DNA of 64,000 nt from positions 1 through 64,000 of the forward strand of contig CARYZD010000008.1 in assembly GCA_949106495.1 (NCBI GenBank), given 5' to 3'. Position 1 is the stretch's first letter, and every line of letters begins with the position of its first letter. Positions 53,741 through 62,383 of the stretch are shown in pieces. The translations under genes and the position numbers were made by a program. The stretch comes from an uncultured Clostridia bacterium (GTDB lineage: Bacteria > Bacillota > Clostridia > TANB77 > CAG-465). Under the pieces are notes generated by a model. That model searched no databases. It was not told the origin of the DNA and saw only the letters and a list, made by a program, of their open reading frames with translations.

Positions 53741-53813
53741 AATATAAATCCACCTTTCCTTTTTAATCCTATGTCCACTTAAAATCACAACTTCAAACTA
53801 CTATTTCCACCTC

Positions 53814-53824
53814 CTAAATTATTA
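53814..53824 (-). repeat. leader motif TAATAATTTAG, copy 1
   Basis: This 11-base motif is identical at 56185-56195 and 62342-62352. Each lies 32-35 bp after a perfect -10 box and before the start codon. Confidence 0.6.
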
Positions 53825-53854
53825 GTTGTGCTAAATTATTTTAAATGTTTGATA

Positions 53855-53883
53855 ATTATATCATATGTTTACAATTATGTCAA
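53855..53883 (-). promoter_or_regulatory. perfect sigma-A promoter of the Api92-like gene
   Basis: TTGACA, 17 bp, TATAAT on the minus strand. The leader of about 110 bases contains an AGGAGGTGG and a CAACT...AGTTG inverted repeat. Confidence 0.8.
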
Positions 53884-53928
53884 CTTTTACCACTTATCTT
53901 TTTCTGTTTATCTTTTAAAAAGTAAAAA

Positions 53929-53954
53929 CCTTGAAATATATAATTTCAAGGTTT
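53929..53954 (-). terminator. terminator after the 147-residue gene
   Basis: AACCTTGAAAT pairs with ATTTCAAGGTT, followed by TTTTTAC on the minus strand. Confidence 0.8.
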
Positions 53955-53965
53955 AAATTTATGTT

Positions 53966-54409
53966 TTATGCAAAACACTTTGCAATAGTATATTTATTGG
54001 TTTTAAACATAGACGATACTTCTTCTTCAGCAAAACTTATTCCTTTAGTATATCTTTCTGTAATAATTTTAGATTCATTTCCATATCCTATTACATATTT
54101 ATATGTTGCTGTTATGCCAAATTTACCTATTAGTCTTAATAATAAATGTTGTAAATCATCATCTCCAAATGCTATTATAGCATGATTTGCATTTAATTTT
54201 CCATATATAATTTTATCTTTAAGAGTCCAATCTGATATATTCCAATTTTTATCTACAAAGTTTGTTGTTAAACTTTTTAATTCCTTTGCACATTTGACTG
54301 AATATACCTTCAAGCCCTTTGCTCTAACGTCCTCTATAAATTTCTTTATTTTTTCACTTTCATCATTAAGTATCATAACATTTGTTAATTTTTTTGATAT
54401 TTTGTTCAT
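53966..54409 (-). CDS. hypothetical 147-residue protein
   Basis: The protein is alpha/beta: a basic N-terminus, VMILNDESEKIKKFIEDVRA, LKVYSVKCAKELKSLTTN, a central IIAFGDDDLQHLLLRLIGKFG and a basic tail. No family recognised. It has its own perfect promoter and a leader with AAGGAGGTGAATTGAAG, partly like that of the Api92-like gene. AAGGAAAGGAGTTTTTGGT precedes the ATG. It lies between the flotillin and Api92-like units, all in the same direction and each with its own promoter and terminator. Confidence 0.6.
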   Translation of the reverse strand: MNKISKKLTNVMILNDESEKIKKFIEDVRAKGLKVYSVKCAKELKSLTTNFVDKNWNISDWTLKDKIIYGKLNANHAIIAFGDDDLQHLLLRLIGKFGITATYKYVIGYGNESKIITERYTKGISFAEEEVSSMFKTNKYTIAKCFA

Positions 54410-54516
54410 ACCAAAAACTCCTTTCCTTTTTAATATTTTTTATTTAAAACTTAATATAAGCTTCAATTCACCTCCTTAAATTTTTTTAGAGTACTATTTT
54501 TTTTAGTCGCTTGTTT

Positions 54517-54545
54517 ATTATAACACGCTTGTTGTTTTATGTCAA
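54517..54545 (-). promoter_or_regulatory. perfect sigma-A promoter of the 147-residue gene
   Basis: TTGACA, 17 bp, TATAAT on the minus strand, about 108 bp before the start codon. Confidence 0.8.
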
Positions 54546-54571
54546 TCGTTAATTGCTTAAAATATAATAAA

Positions 54572-54598
54572 AAGTACTTAGAAAATTTCTAAGTACTT
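54572..54598 (-). terminator. terminator after the flotillin gene
   Basis: AAGTACTTAGAAA pairs with its complement TTTCTAAGTACTT, followed by TTTTATTAT on the minus strand. Confidence 0.8.
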
Positions 54599-54637
54599 CT
54601 TTTAAATTCAAATTTATTATAATGTTATAACAATTGT

Positions 54638-56123
54638 TTATTCTTCTTCATATAATTTTGGCTCTTCATCTGACTCTTTTGCTGTAATATTTAAGTTTCT
54701 AGTTGTCTTACCTTCAAAAGTTTCTGCTTTAATTATTTCTTTTAAGTCAATTCCTGTTGCTTCTTTAACAGATTCCATTGTTTTAGCCATTAATATAGGT
54801 ACATTATTAGCTATATCTGAAACACCTTTTGAGTCTCCACCAATAACTGTAACTTTATCTATTGAAGAAATTGGTTCTGCAACGCTCTTAGCAATTTCAG
54901 GTAATACATTTAATGCCATTTCAAGAATTGCAGCTTCACCATATTTTTTCATAGCTTCTGCTTTTTTGTCTATTGCTTCAGCTTCTGCTACACCTTTTTG
55001 ACGTATAGCCTCAGCTTCTGCTTTTCCTTTAGCTTCAATTGCTAAAGCTTCTTGTTCTTGAGCATATTTTTGAGCCTCTGCTTGTTTCTTCATAGCTTCA
55101 GCTTCACGCTCAACTTCAATTTTCTTTGCTTCAGCTTCTTTAGTTCTAATGTATAATTTAGCATCAGCCTCTTGTTGTTTAGCAAATTTCTCAGCTTCTG
55201 CTTTTTTCTTAATCCCTGCTTCTAATGCTCTTTCTTGGATTTCAACTTTACGTGCTTCTAATTCAACTTCACGTTCTTTTCTTGCAATGTCTGCATTTAC
55301 GGATTCTTCTTCAATAGTTTTTCTTTGTTGTTGTTTTTGAATTTCAAATGCAGCTTCTGCTTCAGCAGCTTTAGTATCTGCAATTTTTTTAAGTTCAGAT
55401 TTCCTAATGTCTAACTCGTTTTGTTTTTGAGCAATCTCTAAGTCTGATTTAACACGAGCTTCATTTGCTTCTTTATCTGCTTCAGCTTGTTTTATTTCAA
55501 CATCTCTATCAGCTTCTGCTTTTGCAATAGCAGCATCTTTTCTAATTTTTGCTGTGTTATCCATACCCATGTTTTTAATAAGGTCACTTTCATCCTCAAC
55601 ATTTTGAATGTTACATGAAATAATTTCTATACCAAGGTTTCTCATATCTACTGATGCTTTTTGTTGCACTTGATTTCCAAATTCTTCTCTGTTATTACAT
55701 ATATCTCTTAAAGAAATAGTTCCGCACAATCTCTCTCATGTTTCCTTGTAGTGAATCTTGTAAATCACTAATAATTTCTTGTGGTTCCTTATTTAAAAAG
55801 TTTTTCATAGCTTTTTCCATTAATTCTGGTTCTGTACTTACTCTAACTTTTGCCACTGCGTCAACTTGAATATTAATAAAATCTAATGTTGGTATATAAC
55901 CATCTGTTTTAATATCTACAGTAACTTGCTTTAATGTTAATCTGTCTAATCTTTCTAAAAATGGAATTTTTATACCAGCTCTACCAATAAGTATACGAGG
56001 ATTCTTTTTAAATCCTGAAATTATATATGCAACATCTGGTGGTGCTTTTACATATCCACTAGCTAAAATTCCTAGAATTACTACTGCAGCAATTATTCCT
56101 AATACAATATAAACAATACTCAT
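54638..56123 (-). CDS. flotillin/YuaG-family SPFH protein, read through a +1 shift at CGG
   Basis: The protein has about 494 residues when the C of CGG at 55722-55724 (codon 134) is skipped. Part 1 has an N-terminal membrane hairpin (residues 3-25) and the SPFH start (AGIKIPFLERLDRLTLKQV), ending LQGNMREIV. Part 2 continues G-T-I-S-L-R-D-I and then NLGIEIISCNIQNVEDE, a long Ala/Glu-rich coiled coil and the flotillin tail. Family members read REIxGTxxL across this point without a gap, so the restored Gly is exactly where expected. In zero frame the product would stop nine codons after CGG. Total length equals a normal flotillin (about 500). Flotillins organise membrane microdomains. Confidence 0.88.
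55722..55724 (-). other. in-frame CGG at +1 frame junction (site 3)
   Basis: Zero frame reads ATT GTG CGG AAC. The continuing frame reads GTG (C) GGA ACT ATT. It lies inside a strongly conserved family segment, so the correct frame on both sides is certain. Confidence 0.88.
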
Positions 56124-56184
56124 AACAAATACCTCTTTTCATAAATATTGTCATTTAAAATTACAACTAAACTCCTTTCACCTT

Positions 56185-56195
56185 CTAAATTATTA
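56185..56195 (-). repeat. leader motif TAATAATTTAG, copy 2
   Basis: Identical to 53814-53824 and 62342-62352. It is followed by GAAGGTGAAAGGAG and a further stretch (AGTTGTxATTTTAA) shared with the Api92-like leader. Confidence 0.6.
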
Positions 56196-56228
56196 GTTAG
56201 TTGCTTATATTTTTTCAAATGCTTGATT

Positions 56229-56257
56229 ATTATAGCATTATTTTTAATTTATGTCAA
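56229..56257 (-). promoter_or_regulatory. perfect sigma-A promoter of the flotillin gene
   Basis: TTGACA, 17 bp, TATAAT on the minus strand, about 105 bp before the ATG. The leader is homologous to that of the Api92-like gene. Confidence 0.8.
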
Positions 56258-56274
56258 CTATTAACTGTAAAAAA

Positions 56275-56301
56275 ATAAAGGTTCCTAAAAAAACCTTTAT
56301 T
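56275..56301 (-). terminator. terminator at the end of the LCP gene
   Basis: AATAAAGGTT pairs with AACCTTTATT, followed by TTTTTTTAC on the minus strand. It overlaps the stop codon. Confidence 0.75.
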
Positions 56302-57250
56302 CTCCATAATAATATTTATTAAAATCTTGTTTTGCTCTGTCTAAATCAAATCCAAAATAATATACTCCATCAATCATGCTATCATATCCATATTCTGTTG
56401 ATGGAATTTGAACTGAATTAATATTTTTTAAATATTGTTGTCTATCTCCTGCTACCTCTAAGAACATATCTTTATATTTATTCATATCCATATTAGTAGT
56501 TATATTAGATAATATATCATCACTTAAATTTAATATCTCATTTACATCTTTTTTTGCCATTTTATTTAATAATGAAATAAGTATTGCTCTTTGTCTTGAA
56601 GCTCTTGTAAAATCATTACCAACATATCTATTTCTTGAATGTTTTAAAGCTTGAGCACCATTTAATACAACTTTACCTGGACCAGCAACTTTCTCTGTTA
56701 TTGTTCTATCACTGTTAATAAAGTTTACTTCGTCTTGATCTAATGTAACTTCAACTCCTCCAACTTTATCTATTGAATCTATAAGCCCTGAAAAGTCTAT
56801 AGTCATGTATTGAGATAAGTTAAGTCCAAAATTTGAATTTATTGTTTTAATGCTTAATTGTTCTTGTCCATATGCATAAGCATGATTTATTTTTGTCATT
56901 CCATAATCTGGTACATTAACATATGAGTCTCTAGGGATACTAATTAAGTTAATACTTTTCTCAACATTGTTAATAACTACAATTATTATTGTATCTGATC
57001 TTCCAGCATATTCATTTTGTGTATCTCTTGAATCACTACCAAATATTACAAATCTAATTAAATTATCTACATTAACATGTTTTTCAGAAACAGTTGTTAT
57101 ATCTATTCCTAAATCTTCTTCATCTAATGGCTTTTGAGTCATCTTATTAAATTTACTTTTTATATATATATATCCTGCTAAAAAGCACGCTATGATTATA
57201 ACTAATATTGCTAATATAACAATCCATACTTTTCCTTGTTTCTTTTCCAT
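56297..57250 (-). CDS. LytR-CpsA-Psr (LCP) family ligase
   Basis: The 317-residue protein has an N-terminal membrane segment (about 8-30). LCP motifs: FGSDSRDTQNEYAGRSDTII (about 70-89), ISIPRDSYVNVPDYG with the catalytic Arg, INHAYAYGQ and LKHSRNRYVGNDFTRASRQR (about 205-224) with phosphate-binding Arg residues. These enzymes attach undecaprenyl-linked teichoic acid or capsule polymers to peptidoglycan. It could finish the products of the capsule locus or of the TagO-like enzyme. TAAGGAGAAAAAATAG precedes the ATG. Confidence 0.93.
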   Translation of the reverse strand: MEKKQGKVWIVILAILVIIIACFLAGYIYIKSKFNKMTQKPLDEEDLGIDITTVSEKHVNVDNLIRFVIFGSDSRDTQNEYAGRSDTIIIVVINNVEKSINLISIPRDSYVNVPDYGMTKINHAYAYGQEQLSIKTINSNFGLNLSQYMTIDFSGLIDSIDKVGGVEVTLDQDEVNFINSDRTITEKVAGPGKVVLNGAQALKHSRNRYVGNDFTRASRQRAILISLLNKMAKKDVNEILNLSDDILSNITTNMDMNKYKDMFLEVAGDRQQYLKNINSVQIPSTEYGYDSMIDGVYYFGFDLDRAKQDFNKYYYGE

Positions 57251-57350
57251 TCTATTTTTTCTCCTTATTACGTTTGTAAATTATATCATAATTTACATAA
57301 AATATCAAGAAGTAATACTTTTTTCACAAAAATTACAAAAAAAGAAAAAA

Positions 57351-57370
57351 ATAGAGGATTACTCCTCTAT
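57351..57370 (-). terminator. terminator after the exchanger gene
   Basis: ATAGAGGA pairs with TCCTCTAT, loop of four, followed by TTTTTTTC on the minus strand. Confidence 0.8.
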
Positions 57371-57372
57371 TC

Positions 57373-58320
57373 TTATCTAACAAGAATATATGACATGTAT
57401 ATAACATACATTGCAAGCATACATATTCCTTTTTTTCTTCCTATTCTCTTATTCTTTTGTAACATAATAAATACTAGTAAACTAGATAAAAGCATAAATA
57501 TAATATCTATATATGTATTAAAGTTTAATGTTATTGGAGAAATTACACTTGTTGTCCCTAGTATAAATAATATATTAAAAATATCTGACCCAATAACATT
57601 ACCAATTGCTAAATCTACTTCACCTTTTTTGGTTGCTATTATACTTGTTACAAGCTCTGGTAAACTTGTTCCAATGGCAATTATTGTAAGTGCTATAACA
57701 TTCTCACTTACACCAAGTGCAGTAGCAATTCCTGAAGCTCCATTTACAACCAATTGACCTCCAGCAGCTATACCAATTATACCAATTAAAATATATAATA
57801 AATCTTTTACTCTAAATTTTGTTTTTTCTTCTTTTGGCATATCTTGTTTTTCTCTTTTTACACTTGTAAATAAGCTAACCATATATATTCCTAAAAAACA
57901 TAGTAAAATTAATCCATTTGTTCTTGTAATAGTAGCAATAGTCTGCCCTGTTAAAAAGTATTCAGATACTATTATAAATAAAACTAAAGCAGATAATAAG
58001 TAATATGGAAAATCTCTTTTTCTTACTTCTTTTTTTGCCTTTAAAGCTTTAAATACACCACAAATTCCAAGTATTAATAATGAATTACAAATATTAGAAC
58101 CAACAACATTTCCTACAGATATTTCATTGCTTCCTTTTAAAGCTGCTGTTATACTTACTGCTGCCTCTGGTGCAGATGTTCCAAATGCAACTATAGTAAG
58201 ACCAATAATTAATGATGGTATACCAAATGATTTTGCTATATTACTACTTCCATCAACAAAAATATCTGCACATTTTACAAGTAGTAAAAGTCCAACTATT
58301 AATAATATAAAATTTAACAT
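57373..58320 (-). CDS. Na+/Ca2+ exchanger-type cation antiporter (YrbG family)
   Basis: The 315-residue protein has ten membrane segments in two inverted halves, each with an alpha-repeat: GTSAPEAAVSITAALKGSNE with GNVVGSNICN, and GTSLPELVTSIIATKKGE with GNVIGSDIFN. The Glu of each GTSxPE coordinates the cation. It lies directly behind a yybP-ykoY (Mn2+) riboswitch, so it is probably a Mn2+ or Ca2+/Mn2+ exporter rather than a calcium-only exchanger. TAAGGAGGAATTTAT precedes the ATG. Confidence 0.9.
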   Translation of the reverse strand: MLNFILLIVGLLLLVKCADIFVDGSSNIAKSFGIPSLIIGLTIVAFGTSAPEAAVSITAALKGSNEISVGNVVGSNICNSLLILGICGVFKALKAKKEVRKRDFPYYLLSALVLFIIVSEYFLTGQTIATITRTNGLILLCFLGIYMVSLFTSVKREKQDMPKEEKTKFRVKDLLYILIGIIGIAAGGQLVVNGASGIATALGVSENVIALTIIAIGTSLPELVTSIIATKKGEVDLAIGNVIGSDIFNILFILGTTSVISPITLNFNTYIDIIFMLLSSLLVFIMLQKNKRIGRKKGICMLAMYVIYMSYILVR

Positions 58321-58352
58321 ATAAATTCCTCCTTAAACAGATAAATAAAAAG

Positions 58353-58384
58353 CGAGACAATACGCCCATAAGCGTAAAGTCTCG
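58353..58384 (-). terminator. riboswitch-controlled terminator
   Basis: CGAGAC...GTCTCG with an inner GCG/CGC-type extension forms a strong stem followed by CTTTTTA on the minus strand, 32 bp before the exchanger ATG. Its 5' arm (GAGACTTTACG) also holds the bases that would close the riboswitch aptamer, so the two folds exclude each other. Confidence 0.75.
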
Positions 58385-58470
58385 TTATATACTAGATTAG
58401 TATATTATATAGCGGGTTATTATAACCGTGTATTGACGCTATATAACAATAAAGAAACTACTCCCTTTAC
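58370..58470 (-). ncRNA. yybP-ykoY (manganese) riboswitch aptamer
   Basis: Read on the minus strand the leader begins AAAGGGAGTAG (consensus AAAGGGGAGUAG), has GCGTCAATAC (consensus GUCAACA region), two further short helices, and closes with AGACTTT. This pairs with the opening AAAG, and the tail mirrors the GAGACCUUU element of the family. Mn2+ binding would form the aptamer and free the exchanger gene from the downstream terminator. The call rests on consensus positions seen by eye. Confidence 0.8.
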
Positions 58471-58507
58471 ATTATGTTAATATAACATAAATATAAAAAG
58501 TTGTCAA

Positions 58508-58753
58508 TTATTCTTCTGTTCTTTTTACAAATTCATTAAATATTTCATCTGCTAATTCTTCATCAACTACTTCTTCATATTCAACTTCATCTTCTTTTGC
58601 AAGTGGTATTATTTTAAATATTACAACTTCATCTTCACTATCTTCAGGAAGCAACACTGCAAATTCATCCTCATCTTTATAAATTACATCTAATATCTCA
58701 TATTTAATTTTATTTCCCTCATCATCTGTTAATTCAATCATATCTTCTTCCAT
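58508..58753 (-). CDS. DUF1292 small acidic protein
   Basis: The 81-residue, very acidic protein has the pattern MIELTDDEGNKIKYEILDVI, a central FAVLLPEDSEDEVVIFKI and a C-terminal acidic helix. This is the DUF1292 family found with the yrrL/yrrK genes in Firmicutes, though those genes are absent here. Function unknown. AAGGAGGAATAAATT precedes the ATG. Confidence 0.85.
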   Translation of the reverse strand: MEEDMIELTDDEGNKIKYEILDVIYKDEDEFAVLLPEDSEDEVVIFKIIPLAKEDEVEYEEVVDEELADEIFNEFVKRTEE

Positions 58754-58810
58754 AATTTATTCCTCCTTATTTTATAATATTATTATGTTCTAATTTAAAA
58801 ATATTATCAA

Positions 58811-59893
58811 CTATTTTTTGTTATTTTTTACCATATTAAGTATTTCTTCTTTTAAAGTATTAACTATATCATCTTGTTTAACTTTTCTTATTACCTGTCC
58901 TTTTTTAAATAACATACCTTCATTTATCCCACCAGCAATACCAATATCTGCCTCTCTTGCTTCTCCTGGTCCATTTACAACACATCCCATAACTGCAACT
59001 GTTATATCTGACTCTATTGTTTGTAAAAATTCTTCTACTTCTTTTGCTATAGGTATTAAATCTATTTGTGTTCTTCCACAAGTAGGACATGCTATTAATG
59101 TTGGAGTTTTCTTATATAAATTACAGTCTTTTAATATTTCTTTTGCAACCTTTATTTCTTTAATTGGGTCATCAGATAAAGAAACTCTTATTGTATCTCC
59201 TATTCCTTCTCTTAGCATAACACCAAGCCCAATACTTGATTTTATTGTACCACTAAATTCAGTTCCTGCCTCAGTTATTCCAAGATGAAGTGGACAATTA
59301 AATTCTTTTGATGCAAGCTCATATGCCTCAATACATAAATCTAAATTTGATGCTTTAAGTGATATCATATAATCCTTAAAATTTAGATTTTCCAATATTT
59401 GTATATGTCTTCTTGCACTTTCAACCATAGCTTTAGCCGTAGGCTTTCCATATTCTTCTAACAAATCTTTTTCTAAAGAACCTGCATTAACCCCTATTCT
59501 AATTGGAATATGTTTTTCCATACATTTATCTACTACTGCTTTTACTTTATCTTCTGAACCAATATTTCCTGGATTAATTCTAACTTTATCTACACCTGAT
59601 TCAATTGCTTGTAATGCTATTTTATAATCAAAATGAATATCTGCAACTATTGGAATATGAATTTTTGCCTTTATTTCCTTTATTGCTTTTGCATCTTCTA
59701 TATCTAAACATGCCACTCTAATTATTTCACAACCAGCATTTTCAAGTTCTAATATTTGTTTTACTGTAGCATCAATATCTTTAGTTTTTGTATTACACAT
59801 AGACTGAATTATAACTTTATTTTGTCCACCTATCTGAACATTTCTTACCATTATTTTTCTTGTATCTTTTCTTTTCATTTTTTTATACCTCAC
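58811..59893 (-). CDS. ispG: 4-hydroxy-3-methylbut-2-enyl diphosphate synthase (flavodoxin/ferredoxin)
   Basis: The 360-residue GcpE converts MEcPP to HMBPP in the MEP isoprenoid pathway. TIM-barrel part: [21 protein letters not shown] and [10 protein letters not shown]. The [4Fe-4S] site uses Cys in [15 protein letters not shown] (about 267-281) and [19 protein letters not shown] (about 307-325). It has bacterial length without the plant insertion. It shows that this organism uses the MEP pathway. No dxs or ispH is adjacent. Confidence 0.95.
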   Translation of the reverse strand: MRYKKMKRKDTRKIMVRNVQIGGQNKVIIQSMCNTKTKDIDATVKQILELENAGCEIIRVACLDIEDAKAIKEIKAKIHIPIVADIHFDYKIALQAIESGVDKVRINPGNIGSEDKVKAVVDKCMEKHIPIRIGVNAGSLEKDLLEEYGKPTAKAMVESARRHIQILENLNFKDYMISLKASNLDLCIEAYELASKEFNCPLHLGITEAGTEFSGTIKSSIGLGVMLREGIGDTIRVSLSDDPIKEIKVAKEILKDCNLYKKTPTLIACPTCGRTQIDLIPIAKEVEEFLQTIESDITVAVMGCVVNGPGEAREADIGIAGGINEGMLFKKGQVIRKVKQDDIVNTLKEEILNMVKNNKK

Positions 59894-60060
59894 AAAACAA
59901 TATTAACATACATAGAAAATATTTAAAAGAATTTTCATATACATTTTATAAATTAATCTATTTTTATTTTACATTGCGCAAAATTTGACGTTTCAGTTAT
60001 TTTAATATAAAATCTAATCATATACAATTGTTTTTTGTATAAAAAAGGGAGTGTTTATAT

Positions 60061-60915
60061 ATGTTTGGAAAAAGAAGTGATGGTAGAGTTTTAAAAACTA
60101 TCGCTCCTGAATTTAAGCTAATGCCAAGTTTAATGACAGAGCGTAGTGATGCTCATGTATATTTTAATCAAGATGTAAAAATTGATGCTATAAATGAATA
60201 TATTGCTAAAAAACAAAAAGAAGGTATTAAATTCAGTACAATGGAAATTATTATTACAGCAATTGTTCGTATTCTTGCAACAAGACCACAATTAAATAGA
60301 TTTATAATGCATGGTAGAACTTATGCTAGAAATCATATATGTATCTCATTAACAATAAAAAAATCTATTACTGATGATGCTGAAGAAACAACAGTCAAAT
60401 TTTATTTTGATGGTACTGAAAATATATTTGAAATTAAAGAAAAAATTGCAAAATTAATTGAAGAAAATAAAAAAGAAGAAAAAAATAATGGAACAGATAA
60501 AACAGCTAGAATTTTAACTATTATTCCTACTCCTTTAATTAGACTATCTATAAAAATTATTAAATGGTTAGATAAACATGGCTATCTACCAAAATCATTA
60601 ATTAAAGTTAGTCCTTTTCATACAAGTTGTTATGTGACAAATGTGGGTTCTTTAGGTATTGATTCCATTTATCATCATTTATACAACTTTGGAACAACTA
60701 GTATGTTTTTTGCCATAGGAAAAAAGAAAAAATCATACATATATGAAGATGATGAAATTAAACAAGAAAGAGTCGTAAATCTAGCTTTTGTTGGAGATGA
60801 AAGAATATGTGATGGTCATTACTATGCAAATTCATTTAGAATACTAAATAGATTGTTATCTCATCCAGAGATACTTGAAACAAGTCTTTCTGAAATAACA
60901 CAAGATATAAGATAA
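60061..60915 (+). CDS. 2-oxoacid dehydrogenase E2-like (CAT-fold) protein, probably non-catalytic
   Basis: The 284-residue protein has the acyltransferase fold of E2/chloramphenicol acetyltransferase: FKLMPSLMTERSDAHVYF start, TMEIIITAIVRILATRPQLNRFI and a C-terminal VVNLAFVGDERICDGHYYA. In E2 enzymes this last motif is HxxxDG; here the His position is Glu (DERICDG), so normal acyl transfer is unlikely. No lipoyl domain and no E1/E3 genes accompany it. GGGAGTGTTTATAT precedes the ATG. It may bind CoA or trimerise as a scaffold; function unknown. Confidence 0.75.
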   Translation: MFGKRSDGRVLKTIAPEFKLMPSLMTERSDAHVYFNQDVKIDAINEYIAKKQKEGIKFSTMEIIITAIVRILATRPQLNRFIMHGRTYARNHICISLTIKKSITDDAEETTVKFYFDGTENIFEIKEKIAKLIEENKKEEKNNGTDKTARILTIIPTPLIRLSIKIIKWLDKHGYLPKSLIKVSPFHTSCYVTNVGSLGIDSIYHHLYNFGTTSMFFAIGKKKKSYIYEDDEIKQERVVNLAFVGDERICDGHYYANSFRILNRLLSHPEILETSLSEITQDIR

Positions 60916-60919
60916 TAAA

Positions 60920-60956
60920 AAAAGAAGATTTTCTAAATTTTAGAAATCTTCTTTTT
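60920..60956. terminator. bidirectional terminator
   Basis: AAAGAAGATTTTCTAAA pairs with TTTAGAAATCTTCTTT (one bulge) between convergent genes. Confidence 0.8.
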
Positions 60957-60960
60957 ACTT

Positions 60961-61299
60961 TTATTCACTTTCTTTATATTCAATAATATGACATCCAACA
61001 ATAAATTTTGGTAGTTCTTCTATTTCCTCATCAATTTCTAATGTATTTCCTTGTTTATCTTTTAATACACAAGAAAAACAATAATCCTCTTCTTTATTTT
61101 CAAATATTTTCATTTCACAATTACTATTTTTAATATCATCTTGTTCTAATAAATCTGTTTCAATAGCTGTTTCAAGCAAATCTGCTCCTTTGAGATTACC
61201 TCTACTGTTTATATCATAAAAACCTTTGTAATTTTCCATCTGCAAATAAACTCTAATTCTTGCAATACCCCAACAAATATTTACATCATAATTTTTCAT
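60961..61299 (-). CDS. DUF5406-like small protein
   Basis: The 112-residue protein is beta-rich with a helix: DVNICWGIARIRVYLQM, GNLKGADLLETAIETDL, then CVLKDKQGNTLEIDEEIEEL and the end FIVGCHIIEYK. The succession resembles DUF5406. Four Cys are scattered and do not form a CxxC pair. It is monocistronic with a terminator before the next gene. TTAGGAGGTAGTATT precedes the ATG. Function unknown. Confidence 0.6.
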   Translation of the reverse strand: MKNYDVNICWGIARIRVYLQMENYKGFYDINSRGNLKGADLLETAIETDLLEQDDIKNSNCEMKIFENKEEDYCFSCVLKDKQGNTLEIDEEIEELPKFIVGCHIIEYKESE

Positions 61300-61406
61300 A
61301 ATACTACCTCCTAATAAATATTAATTTTTTAGTTCAATTTATTTAATTATTTGTAATTATACCATTTATCTATATTATTTCAAGTATAATATAAATATAT
61401 AAAGTA

Positions 61407-61434
61407 AAAAGGTACTCTATAAAGAGTACCTTTT
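61407..61434 (-). terminator. terminator after the SPFH gene
   Basis: AAAAGGTACTCT pairs perfectly with AGAGTACCTTTT around ATAA; T-rich on the minus-strand exit. Confidence 0.85.
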
Positions 61435-61440
61435 ATTGTT

Positions 61441-62301
61441 CTATTTATTTAAATATTGATTGATATCAAAAAGCATATTTGAATCTCCACTCATAACATC
61501 TGGATATTCTCCATTCCATTTTTCTTTAAAAGCTTCTATAGCTTTTAATTTTACAATATTATCTGTTAAAGATTCATTTACTTTCTGATTAGCATAAGCT
61601 TCTGCTTCAGCTTTAGTTTTTATTGCTTCAGCTTCTGCAGCAGCTTCTTTTTTCTTAATTTCTGCGTCTGCATCCGCTTTAGCTTTATTCTTTTCATTTA
61701 TTTCGGTTTGTGTTTTATTCTCTTGAACTGCTTTATTTTTTTGAGATATAGCTAATTCCATTTCATCTGTAAATCTATAGTTTGCTAATGAAAGAGTATT
61801 AATTGTTATACCTCTATCTTTCATTCTTTCATTTAAATTAACTTTAGCTTCATTAAAAATCTCATCTCTTTTAGCTGCAAACTCGTCAATTCCATGTTTT
61901 GCAACTGTTCCTTTTACTATATCAAAAACTTCTTGCTGTGGCATTAATGTATCAATATAATCTTTTCCATAATTTACATATACATCTGATGCTTTTTCTT
62001 TATTTAGTGAAAATGTTAATACAATATTCATATAAACTGGTTCTTGTCCTGATAATTCACCTTGTGTTTCTGCATATTCAATTTTTTGATTACGAATAGA
62101 TAAGTCTTTTATACTGGTAACAAATGGAATTTTAAAATACCATCCTGAGTCATATACTTTTCCTGTTACTTTACTCATTCTTGTTTCAATACCTATTTTT
62201 CCTATTGGAACACGATGAGTTGAAATTAATAATAAAATTACAAGTAATATTATTACACTTACTACTCCTGATATAGATTTAATTTTTGAATCATTTTTCA
62301 T
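61441..62301 (-). CDS. prohibitin-like SPFH protein
   Basis: In this 286-residue protein a membrane helix (about 13-29, VVSVIILLVILLLIS) is followed by the SPFH/Band 7 domain (RVPIGKIGIETRMSKVTG, GWYFKIPFVTSIKDLSIRNQ, about 35-210). Next come an Ala/Lys/Glu-rich coiled coil (KNKAKADADAEIKKKEAAAE) and a tail VKLKAIEAFKEKWNGEYPD. It resembles prohibitins and HflK/C more than flotillin. Its promoter and leader motif match those of the flotillin unit at 54.6-56.3 kb, suggesting shared control. The start follows AAGGAGGATTTTAT. Confidence 0.88.
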   Translation of the reverse strand: MKNDSKIKSISGVVSVIILLVILLLISTHRVPIGKIGIETRMSKVTGKVYDSGWYFKIPFVTSIKDLSIRNQKIEYAETQGELSGQEPVYMNIVLTFSLNKEKASDVYVNYGKDYIDTLMPQQEVFDIVKGTVAKHGIDEFAAKRDEIFNEAKVNLNERMKDRGITINTLSLANYRFTDEMELAISQKNKAVQENKTQTEINEKNKAKADADAEIKKKEAAAEAEAIKTKAEAEAYANQKVNESLTDNIVKLKAIEAFKEKWNGEYPDVMSGDSNMLFDINQYLNK

Positions 62302-62321
62302 ATAAAATCCTCCTTTTACTT

Positions 62322-62341
62322 TTCGGAGGTTACCCTCCGAA
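62322..62341 (-). promoter_or_regulatory. leader hairpin with GUAA loop overlapping anti-Shine-Dalgarno
   Basis: The minus-strand RNA folds UUCGGAGG-GUAA-CCUCCGAA, a perfect 8-bp stem with a GNRA tetraloop. Its 3' arm contains CCUCC, complementary to the GGAGG of the true ribosome site 12 bases downstream. The arm can therefore pair either within the hairpin or with the ribosome site. Confidence 0.65.
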
Positions 62342-62352
62342 CTAAATTATTA
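62342..62352 (-). repeat. leader motif TAATAATTTAG, copy 3
   Basis: Identical to 53814-53824 and 56185-56195, again shortly after a perfect promoter and just before the hairpin at 62322-62341. Confidence 0.6.
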
Positions 62353-62383
62353 TTCGAAGAGTAATATAAACTCTACATATAGC

